Assembly (NCBI GenBank): GCA_035236585.1
Contig: CP141139.1
Span: forward strand, 50,909,217 to 50,973,216
DNA from: Warburgia ugandensis
Taxonomy: Eukaryota > Streptophyta > Magnoliopsida > Canellales > Canellaceae
DNA length: 64,000 nt
Direction: 5' to 3'
Shown: positions 13,564 to 22,898 of the stretch, one piece after another
Position numbering within the stretch: position 1 is the stretch's first letter
How the letters are laid out: each line of letters begins with the position of its first letter
Made by a program: the position numbers and the translations under genes
Notes under the pieces: generated by a model
Seen by the model: the letters and a program-made list of their open reading frames with translations, nothing else
The model's database searches: none
What the model was told of the DNA's origin: nothing

Positions 13564-13818
13564 AACCAATGCTGATCCCAAACTCTAATGAAAAAGGAGG
13601 AGGGTCTTGCATCAGGTGTCAACAGGTAAGGAAGAAGTTGAAGATGATTTTGATTTTGTTAATTTTTCCTACATACAAATGAATATGCATTTGTATATTA
13701 GTTTGTATGTAAGAAGAGAAGATAATAAAAATCATCTTCAACTTCTTTACATTATGGGAACCCTATATGACATGAATCAAAAATTGAAATTTCCTCAAGC
13801 TAGGGCATGACCTAAAAG

Positions 13819-13819
<1 letters not shown>
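13564..13819. repeat. Direct repeat block, copy 1, containing a long hairpin
   Basis: A ~256-bp block repeated at 13956-14213. Its centre folds on itself: the arm AAGAAGTTGAAGATGATTTT at 13632-13651 is perfectly complementary to 13727-13746. An inner arm TACATACAAA at 13670-13679 pairs with TTTGTATGTA at 13702-13711. The whole foldback spans 115 nt. The block ends in GCTAGGGCATG, similar to the 5' start of the RTE element that follows copy 2, so it may be an upstream module of that element or a foldback/MITE-like repeat. Confidence 0.85.
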
Positions 13820-13876
<57 letters not shown>

Positions 13877-13955
13877 GTATGTATACATATACATACATAT
13901 ATATACATACATACATATATATACATACACACATATATATATATATATCTATATA
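13820..13955. repeat. Compound (TA)n-(CA)n microsatellite
   Basis: TA repeats, then about 17 CA units, then degenerate TATG/CATA repeats and TA again, filling exactly the gap between the two hairpin-bearing blocks. It probably mediated or followed the duplication by slippage or unequal exchange. Confidence 0.9.
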
Positions 13956-14213
13956 AACCAATGCCAGTCCCAAACTCAGAAGAAAAAGGAGGAGGGTCTT
14001 GCATCAGGTGTTAGCCGACAAGGAAGAAGTTGAAGATGATTTTGATTTTGTTAATTTTTCCTACTTACAAATGAATATGCATTTGTATATTAGTTTGTAA
14101 GTAAGAAGAGAAGATAATAAAAATCATCTCCAACTTCTTTATACTATGGCAACCCTAATGTGACAATGAATCAAAAACTGACATTCCCTTATGCTAGGGC
14201 ATGCCCCATAAGT
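13956..14213. repeat. Direct repeat block, copy 2, containing the paired hairpin
   Basis: The second copy of the 13564-13819 block. Outer arms lie at 14024-14043 and 14120-14139 with one mismatch. Inner arms are TACTTACAAA (14062-14071) and TTTGTAAGTA (14094-14103). Relative to copy 1, both inner arms changed at the partner position (A-T to T-A), so pairing is kept. The block runs directly into the 5' leader of the RTE LINE at about 14190-14213. Confidence 0.85.
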
Positions 14214-15262
14214 GATGCACTACATCAGATCCTAGGTGCAACGAAAAATGGGCAAGGCTTGCTGGAGCATTTCCTTGCAAGCAATGTGTTGCAGTAGAAC
14301 CTAGTGCAGTGAAAAGTGGGCATGGGTTCATGCCATGGAGGTTAAGGAGTACATGGGTAAATAGGCTATCTCAAGAGCATAAGATTTGTATCACGACATG
14401 AAATATAGGGACATTGATAGGTATGAGTTGAGAGTTAATATATACTATAAATCATAGGAGAGTCAACATCCCTGATATCCAAGAAACCAAGTGGAAAGGG
14501 CTAAAACTAGAGAAATTGATGGGTATAAACTCTGGTACGTAGGAAAGGATAATAACAAAAATAGCCTGGGAATAATAATTGATAAAGGATTAAAGGAAAA
14601 ATTTGTGGACATTAAGAGAATTATTGATAGAATTAGAATAATAAAACTTGTTCTAAGAGAGCATATGATAGAGTCCCTAAAGAATTAATAAGGAGGGTGT
14701 TGGGTGAGAAAGGGGTTTCACGGCTGTATATCAACATAATTAAAGATATGTATGAAGAAGTGGTAACAAATGTTAAGACTACTAGTGGTGAGACTAGTAT
14801 TTTTCCTGTCATTGTAGGATTGCACCAAGGATCGGCATTGAGCCCATACCTTTTCATGTTGGTTGTGGATGAGTTAACAAAACATCTGCATGAGAAGATT
14901 CCATAATGCATGCTATTTGTCAATAATATAGTCTTAATTGATGAGACAAGGGAAGGCATAAACACAAAGCTAGAGTTATGGAGAGAAGCATTAGAATCTA
15001 AAGGATTAAAAATTAGTCAAACTAAGACAAAATATATGGAATGCAATTTTAGTAAGGAGAAGAGTAAGAGTGGAACACCTGTTAATATTGATAACCAAGA
15101 AGTCCATGTAACAGACCACTTTTGGTACTTAGGATCAATGATTCATGAGAGTGGAGAGATTGAGAGGGAGTTTTGCTAGAGAATCCAAGTAGGTTGGAAC
15201 AAATGGAGATGTGCATCTGGAGTTTTGTGTAATTGATGGGTGCCACTCAAACTGAAAGGAAA
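14190..15262 (+). pseudogene. RTE-type LINE, copy 2 (+), 5' part: leader, endonuclease shard, reverse transcriptase
   Basis: The leader (14190-14345) has two ~62-69 bp GC-richer units, each with a CAnnGAAAAnTGGGCA motif, that occur three times in the minus-strand copy at 59.1-59.3 kb. A short endonuclease piece follows (REIDGYKLWYVGK, about 14508-14546). At about 14655 the frame jumps straight into RT (AYDRVPKELI), so ~1.5 kb between endonuclease and RT is missing relative to the minus-strand copy. RT continues with GLHQGSALSPYLFML (about 14817-14862). The catalytic FADD box is changed to FVNN at 14916-14927, which abolishes activity. It then continues to YLGSMIHESGEIERE near 15127-15170. The element is cut at 15262 by the plastid-like insertion and resumes at 16076. 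Confidence 0.9.
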
Positions 15263-15280
15263 AAATGATGAATCAACATC

Positions 15281-15337
15281 GACTATAACTCCTAGCCTTC
15301 CAAGCTAACAATGTGGGTTTGATTACTGCTACCTGCT
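15281..15337 (+). pseudogene. trnG-UCC: Plastid-derived trnG-UCC exon 2 fragment
   Basis: The sequence holds an anticodon-loop-like CTTCCAA (anticodon TCC) followed by a TpsiC-like arm around TGGGTTTGATTACTGC and a 3' end CTACCTGCT. It matches the 3' exon of the intron-containing plastid tRNA-Gly(UCC) as I remember it, with several C-to-T/G-to-A type changes. The 5' exon and intron are absent, so it is not a functional tRNA. Its position ~150 bp before trnR-UCU is the normal plastid order. Confidence 0.75.
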
Positions 15338-15484
15338 CCATATTAATTATTATTATACTGTGTTGTTGATGTGTATATTCATCTTTTCTTTATTCCCTAA
15401 AGTCTCTCACATCCAATCCAATTCTTTTATCTGAACAGGTGATAGGAAAGAATGCAAAAGATGAAAATTGGAATGAAAAGCAAA

Positions 15485-15556
15485 GCGTCCATTATCTAAT
15501 GGATAGGACAAAGGTCTTCTAAACCTTTGGTATAGGTTCAAATCTTATTGGATGCA
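15485..15556 (+). tRNA. trnR-UCU: tRNA-Arg (anticodon TCT), plastid-derived copy
   Basis: A 72-nt cloverleaf. The acceptor stem GCGTCCA pairs with TGGATGC (one G-T pair), followed by discriminator A. The anticodon stem-loop AAGGT-CTTCTAA-ACCTT gives anticodon TCT. The T arm is ATAGG-TTCAAAT-CTTAT with one G-T pair. This is the plastid trnR-UCU sequence with a few transitions, which create the wobble pairs. It lies in inserted organellar DNA within a LINE, so expression from a nuclear pol III promoter is doubtful; the B-box-like GGTTCAAAT is retained by descent. Confidence 0.85.
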
Positions 15557-15612
15557 ATTTATTTCCATTTATTTATGTAGATTGCTATATATATTTTGAA
15601 TGAAGGTGGTAG

Positions 15613-15774
<162 letters not shown>

Positions 15775-16075
15775 TAAAAATACCTAAATTTCACCCTACT
15801 AGATACTTTTTCAGACCCATTGTTGATACTAAGTAGCAGTAAAAAATTTGTTTCCATTTTTATGATATTATGCATGGATCAAATATATCATGACCAATTC
15901 CTCAGAAAAAGTTGTGGGCAATTCTTCCACAATGGAATTTGATAAGTGAAAAAGTGCTTTCGTTGTGGTGGAATAAGAAGCTTTTGTATCTTAATGTATG
16001 TATTTAATTTATTCGGAGCTATTAGAGTGGGTTCCACTTTTTGGAGAATATGAGTCGAAGCAATAACAAGAATCT

Positions 16076-16527
16076 TTCTATAGGATGGGCAAAAGGCTAG
16101 GCATGCTCTATGGATCAGAGTTTTGATAGTTAAGGAACATCATGTTCATAGGATGAGTATCGTAGAAATGAGGACGATAATGTTAGGATGGATGAGTGGC
16201 AAGACAGGAAAGGATAGAATTAGGAATGAAAACATTAGAAGAAACCTAGGGGTAGCACAAATAGGTAACAAGATGAGGGAGATAAGACTTAGATGGTTTG
16301 AACATGTCCAAAGGAGACCCAAAACAGCACCAGTTAGAAAGAGTGAGGCAATGCAAGTAGAAGGTTATAAAATGGCAAGGAGAAGGCCCAAAAGAATGTG
16401 GATAAAAGTGGTGAGAAAGGTTTATAAACTTTGGGACTAAATGAAGTCATGGTGCTTAATAGAGGGCAATGGGGGAACAAGATTTAGGTGGCCGATCCCT
16501 AATTGGGTAAGGTCTTGACAACTACGA

Positions 16528-16530
<3 letters not shown>
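16076..16530 (+). pseudogene. RTE-type LINE, copy 2 (+), 3' part
   Basis: The continuation of the RTE after the plastid-like insert. An open stretch of 105 codons (16123-16440) carries HRMSIVEMR, WMSGKTGKDRIRNENIR, RLRWFEHVQRRP and RRRPKRMWI, all aligned with the C-terminal domain of the minus-strand copy at 56.2-56.6 kb. The element ends with CCGATCCCTAATTGGGTAAGGTCTTGA (about 16493-16519), the same 3' terminus as the other copy, then enters a (TA)n tract instead of the (ATG)n tail. Confidence 0.9.
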
Positions 16531-16568
<38 letters not shown>

Positions 16569-16604
16569 AACACATTACATGGAGAGACAATAACATATTC
16601 TCCA

Positions 16605-16656
<52 letters not shown>

Positions 16657-16690
16657 TATATATCTATATATCTATATATATATATATTAG
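16531..16690. repeat. (TA)n and (GT)n microsatellites at the RTE 3' end
   Basis: (TA)n at 16531-16562, a 43-bp spacer, (GT)n of ~24 units at 16606-16654, then (TA)n/TCTATA repeats to ~16690. The first tract sits where an RTE microsatellite tail is expected, so it may derive from that tail. Confidence 0.9.
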
Positions 16691-16859
16691 CCTCTTTATT
16701 TTGAATGCTATATGGTACCTTGGCTTCTAAGGAGCCAAGAAGATGTAAGAAAATTACCAAAGTTGACCCTTAGCCCAAGTGTTATATTTGGTTATTTACT
16801 AAAATTTTCCTTGTGTGTGTGTATAACATACTTAATCAGGAAGGTAATTAATTCAAACT

Positions 16860-17256
16860 AGAAAACATGCCTTCCCATTATCCAAGAGACTAAAATCTCT
16901 TCCTAGTCTTTTAAGGAGGCTGAGACGATTGGAATATTTAAAGATTTCAATTGGGTTCATCAAGACTCTTCATGGGCTTGCAAGGAGCTTCTTATTGCAT
17001 GGAACAAAGGCCTCATTCCAAAGGAGGAAGTATATTGAGATGCTTTCACTACCTCAATTCTTTTTGAATTCATTGACTGTAGTTAGAGAGCTGCCTTTGT
17101 AGGCAGTTACACCAGAAATATGATGGAGAGAAATAAATTTTATAAAAGGAGCTACAACTGATTCTTCAAAATGAAAAGTAGGATGAATTTAGGTTTGAGA
17201 CTTCAAAATCATAAAGCATTTGAAAGGGTAGAACATTGCACAATCTTATAAACTGG
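16860..17256 (+). pseudogene. L1 LINE copy B, segment 1: N-terminal endonuclease
   Basis: One frame from about 16867 to 17180 reads PIIQETKISS, then FNWVHQDSSWA, LLIAWNKGL, ILFEFIDCS, RAAFVGSYTRN and ERNKFYKR, broken by four stops. This is the order of a plant L1 apurinic-type endonuclease: the QETK metal-binding Glu, the LLIAWN strand, then the VGxY-x-N region. The frame ends where the long-LTR Gypsy begins at 17257. The next part of the same domain (FNDFID...) lies at 26.92 kb, right after that element ends, so I read this as one L1 split by the Gypsy. The L1 start lies near 16.7-16.86 kb and is not clear. Confidence 0.75.
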
Positions 17257-20200
17257 TGTAATAACCCAAAATTTAAAAGCTTATTTTATGTAATTTAAAC
17301 AAAGAAAAAGGATAAAATAGAATTTTATGAATGTGCTTTTTTTTATATATAGAAGTAAAATAAAGTGTTGAAACCTTAATAATTGGATTGTACTCGAAAA
17401 ATGGAATCCAACGACACTAAGAACACTGAAAGCAGAGTTTGGATGAGATAATTACATGATTTTTAGTAGTACGAGCATTCTAATAATTTTAAAATGGGCC
17501 CCATTTATATATTTTTAAAATAGAAAAGTGTCTACAATGGAGGGGCCATTTTTTATAACAGCACCCTCATGCAATAGCTTTCCCATGGGCGACAGTGTCA
17601 CCTATGCATCTCCAACTCCCTCGCAAGAAAAATAGGGCAGTGATCACTCTCTTGCCAGTGAGAAGGGTAGACCACCAGCACCCCCATCCAGCTATTGTGA
17701 GGTGCTTTTCCCTCCTCTTTTGCCAAACTCCATCTCCCCTCACCCTCTTCATCACCAGTGTTGGATAGATTGGTTAGCGATGCACACACCTCTCTCTTTC
17801 TCTCTCTGGATTCCCCCTTTCCCTTTCCGTTCTCTACCAATCCGAGCTACTGGCGGGCACATAATTTGTCTGCACCCACTAGAGTCACTAGCTCTCCTCT
17901 TCTCTAGCTATTCCAGGAAATCTCCCTTTTTCGGCTTTCCATTCCTCCTCCACCCAATCTGGTCTCATTGGCCAGGGATATGTCATTGAAATAGATTTGA
18001 TAGACTCTATTGTGAACCACCTCAAGGATAACTCAGATGGAAAATCTGAGCTATCCGATGGAACCATGAGGCCTCGAAACCTTAGGATATGTCAAAACAA
18101 TCAATATCTGATGATCTAGACTGGAGATCTAGACGAAAAAGGAACGGATGGTCAAGATCACACCATCCAAATTGTTCCTATATGGACGGTGATGAAGATG
18201 TGCATGGTAGAAGCAATTAGTGAATGCACGTGCCTAGCACATTCTCACGCTTGTGCCGCGCATGCAAGTAGTTGCTGATCAACTTGGACACAAATGTGTC
18301 TTGGGACTAGGATACACTTAAGTGTACTATGAAGAATAGGATATGCCGAGGGTTTTGAAATGCGTGTTACATTCCAGTGCATCTTGGTGATCCCATTTTA
18401 TTTTTGTTTTGTCCAGAATTGATTTGAACAGTTGAAAATTCATCCAAACTTTGATTTTTAATTTAGAAAGAAATATAAGTCCAACATTTGATTTGAGACA
18501 ACCATTGGATGCATCTCGAAGACACAAAGAGCACATTTTAAATTGATCCAAACTCAAAAATCATAGAATAACTTAGATCCATTAGATAAAATTTGATTAG
18601 AGCTTAGAATATGATTTATTAAATGATATAGAAAAGCAAATAGATTTATATGATAGTTAAATCATCCAAATAAACTTGAATATAGATTTGGACCATTGAA
18701 TAAAATGAAAACTATGGATCTGATCAATCAGAATTAGATCTAACCATCAATCATCATCTGGCCCATGATCTATCAACTAATGTCAGATCCATGATCAAAT
18801 CCACAAACCCCCACATGATCCAATAGTTAATAAATTACCAAACTTCAGAGCTACAATTGATCTGACCCTTTTATCAACCATCTTTCTATCGATCAGCCAC
18901 TAAAATGCTAGGTTTGCACTTGATCCATCCTTTTAAGATAATCTAACTCACAATCAACTACTGAACACCTAGATTAATTATTGATTTGAGCTTCCATTTA
19001 GATTTGACCATAGATCTAGCACTTGATATGAGTCGTTCATTCTCAAAAAAATTTATTATCAAAGGTGATCAAACAAAATCAAGCCATTTTAGATACAACG
19101 TCATATATGGATTTAAGTGATAAGAGGTAAGGTCGATGCCTAATATTATTTAAATTAGTGAAATTTCATTTTATCTTATTTATGCCTAATAAATTATAGA
19201 AAATTTAGAAAACTAATAAGTATAGTATGCGTTAAACCTTAATAAGAACAATTGAACTTTTTATGTTAGTATTTAGATTAATCTAATGGTTTAATTGTTC
19301 TGACAACCTTAGATTTGAACATTTGATGCTAAGGTGACTTGGAACTATTGATCTGACCAATCATAATCTAATGTGGCCATCTAATTAATATATCAAACAT
19401 TTAGATATGAAATAAACTATCTATAAGTTAGAAATTAATAGGAATTAAGGACAACTAGATGATCTAGGCCTTTGATCTTTAATCCACGGTCAAGATTTGA
19501 CATTACAACAAAAATAAAGGAAAATATGTATGATCAAAAAATGATAAAGGTAGGATCACCATTTTAATGGGGATCAAAGGCCCAAATAGTCATAATTAAG
19601 AAATTATAAGTAAGATAAATAACTTTGTAATGCACATGTGTTGGCAGAGATATTGACTGGTGCAAACTAAGCATATTTAGTATTCTGAGGATTGGTATAA
19701 TCATGTTCGAGGTAGGTTGCTTTAACATCTATTTGCCATTGGGATTTTGAGTATGTTGTCAGCTTTATTAAAATACATAGATTTCAAATAATCAAATAAT
19801 TTGATTACCATGCTTTCTATTTGAGACTACTTGACTATTATAAAATTGATATTTTATCATGTTGCATTATTTTAGTTTTAAAAGAATGCAATATTTATAA
19901 ATGAGACATGTGATTTATATATATGTACCTTCACAACTATGACGCATACTTTTATATGAAAAGTTAAAATGATGTTGCTCATTCTATTGCACACAGTTGT
20001 ATGTTTTCAAAAGAAGTGATTATGCTTGAAATTGCATCAATCCCACTCTTTGAGATGAGTTAAAGAAATGCATGATTTTGCATGAGATATATGATATATG
20101 ATTTAATGACATTTGGATTGAGATATATGTTTGTTTAGGCTAATGAGCTGTATGAACACTATGCTAAGAGGTTATACCGGTTTGGCCTCTCGACCTCTAA

Positions 20201-21146
20201 CCACCAAAGGTGGTATGTATCTGTGCCCAAAGAGGCACCTATTTTTCTCGGCTGTTATGGTAAGGAAATAACCACTAGAGGTGTTCATGGCACCCTTTTT
20301 GATACATATCAACAGTCACTATGGAGGCTGTGGTGGCTGATCTCTAAATACTAGAGACACAGTTTTAGTGAGTTGATCATAAGCATAGTGGAGTATGAGA
20401 TTTCTATTTTGTAACCCCATGTAGATGGGCATGATGATGGCCTTTAGATGAGTACTCATGACCAACCAGCCAATGTGTTTGTCGAGGTACATATGTGCAA
20501 ATGATAATGATGTCATTAGTTTGGGATTGTTGACATTCACGGTTTAACTAATTACTACTTTAATATTTTGAGGACCTTATGGCATTAGATTTATCAAGTT
20601 AAATGGTGAACTTTTCACATAATTTACAAGTTATGCATTTATGTAATTTTGTGATATATTATATATTACAATTTATGTGAGATTACTATGCAAATTCAAT
20701 CATGTGAAAAATATACATTTAAAGTCGTGCATGTTTTATATTGATATTATCTTAAATGTTTTAGGATGAAACTATAAATTGAGATTTACATGTGGTTTCA
20801 TCTATGTTTCTTGTCTTTGATTTGATCATTAGAACTGTATGAAAAGCTACTTGAAATATTGCTTATTCTTTTTGGACATGTATATGTAATTATTATACTT
20901 GGACTATTCGCTGTAACTTACTAGATTTGGGATGCATGTAATTCTATTTTAGTTTTATAATAAAAAGAAAACACTTTTATTTTTTTCTTAGAAGTAAATG
21001 ACACTCATGTTTTCAAAATGGATTTAAAAGAAAAGATTCTTTTGCTACATTGCATTGTTGTTATGAAATTGTTATCAAATAGGGATTGATCCTACATTAG
21101 GAATTAGTTTTATATTTAAAAATGAGTATGAAAACCCAGGTCCCCA
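17257..21146 (+). repeat. 5' LTR of the long-LTR Gypsy (3.89 kb)
   Basis: Matches 22899-26906 along its full length with scattered substitutions and small gaps, meaning an old insertion. It has a GC-richer block at ~17560-18330 and a short CT tract (17790-17807). Relative to the 3' LTR and the solo copy it lacks ~200 bp at ~20862, corresponding to 26455-26656. Open stretches within it (17567-17989, both strands) are not genes. Confidence 0.9.
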
Positions 21147-21150
21147 TAGT

Positions 21151-21166
21151 TGGTATAAGAGATAGG
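21151..21166 (+). other. Primer-binding site of the long-LTR Gypsy
   Basis: TGGTATAAGAGATAGG lies 4 bp after the 5' LTR end. It matches the common plant PBS TGGTATCAGAGC apart from a C-to-A change, so initiator-Met tRNA priming is inferred. Confidence 0.7.
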
Positions 21167-22898
21167 CTTATCCTTTCATAGTCAGTCCTGCATGTTCAAA
21201 AGTCATATAGGATTAAAATAATTAAGACCAAATAGCCTAAATATGAGTTATCGAGATGACTAGTATAGGAAATGGTATTGAATAAGAAAGACATACATCA
21301 TAAGTATGTTGGAAAAAAAGTAGTTGAATTTAGCAAAATACTTATGCATTAGAAGATGGAACCCTATCAAAATCAAGTCCAAATTGCTTAAGGTTAAGAA
21401 GTTATGAGTGCTAGAGTAAACAAGGAAACTGTTAACCCTTGTAGGTATAAAAATAAATAAACAAATAAATAATTCTATGAGATTAATGTAATTATGAGCA
21501 TATAAGATCATTCTGATGATATCTTTAATAGATAACTCTAACTCATACCAGATCTATTAAATTGATAACTATGGAGAACTTAGCTCAATGCTGGATGAAC
21601 TACATGGGACTTTGTGAGAAGTAATTGCTATCTTAAAATGAAAACCCGAGTATAATGGAGTAGATCAAAAAATAATTATAATAAATGGTATTTTATGTGA
21701 TTAAGAGGAACATGACATGAGTATGAACATGTTAGTGGATGTAAAAGACTGAATTCAAGTGGCACTACGAGGAATTTGATTAGAGCATAGTTAATAGAAG
21801 AATTTGATGATAATATACTTAAAGATATTTGATCTGTGATGATAGATTAATCATGTAAGTTAAACCTGAAAAGGAATGAGCTTATAAGGTAGAGAAGCAT
21901 AGTGTGGAGGTAATAGACAAAAAATTCAATGGATTTCTTGAGATATTGTAAGGATTCATTGGAAATACAAACATTTGAGGATTTCGATGTTGTTATTAGA
22001 GAAGTCTAAATTTTTTTTAGAAGTATTCAATTCATAATATTTGTTGACAACAAATGTAGACGTGGTATCTATTACATACAACAAATTAAGTGAACAGATT
22101 AATCTAAGTGCATGAAGAAGAAGGATTTTATTTCAAGCAAGCAACACCCTAAACTATATAATACATTAAAAGGAACATTATGGATACTTATACATGAGTC
22201 TCCACTAAAGAAAGTCGACCTATTAGGCTAAGTCGTTTCAGAATTTATAATCATGTTAGATCTAGTGATAGCTGAGGCATAAATGAAATAGGAAAAGATC
22301 TAAATAGTTATGAAATTACAGAATTTCCTAAACCTTACTAGATACTACAATAGCATATTGGATGATTATTATTTTATTGTTAATTAAGATAACAATTAAG
22401 AACATAAAATGGGTATGAGGTGACGTGTGAAAGGAAAATTTTTGGAAATTGAAGGAACCAACCATTGCATCAATACTTACACTACCTCTTAACAATTGAG
22501 GTTTAATGATTGTAGATGACGTCTTTGAGAAATAATTGAGGAATGTGGCGATATAAGAAAAGAAAGAGAAAACATGCTTCCAAGGGGTGAAAAGTGAAAG
22601 ATAGTATTTGAATACATCGAAGACTGCAATGTCCACCAATGTAATTAATATTAATAATAAAAATCAAATGTTAAAGCTGAAAATTATAATTTCTTGACGG
22701 ATATATTAACTAAAGTGCTACAAGATTTGGAATCAAATGAAAGAACAACTAAAATCTCTTAAGTGTAATGTTTATTGTAAAATTATTTAATTGCAAATTT
22801 AAATTTGATGGTAAAGTAAGAAAGACATATGCATAATTAGTTTAGAAATGACATAGAAAGAATTTTCGAGGACGAAAATTTCTTTAAGGGGAAAAGGA
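21167..22898 (+). pseudogene. Residual interior of the long-LTR Gypsy (RT/RNase H shard)
   Basis: About 1.7 kb instead of the ~4.5-5 kb expected for an autonomous element. Only near 22310-22345 does a Gypsy RT-RNase H junction motif show (LQNFLNLTRYYNSI). It is followed in a shifted frame by FWKLKEPTIASILTLPL near 22437-22487, the place where the RNase H region begins in Gypsy pol. The rest has no readable gag, protease or integrase. The region ends in a PPT-like AAGGGGAAAAGG at 22886-22897. Confidence 0.6.

Noticed and set aside
13819-14004. 61-codon frame rich in Val-Cys and Tyr-Ile
   Set aside because: A translation of the (CA)n/(TA)n microsatellite.
17567-17989. Open frames of 62-95 codons in the 5' LTR, with similar ones at 23153-23431
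   Set aside because: They lie in LTR sequence, on both strands, and differ between the two LTR copies, as expected of non-coding DNA.
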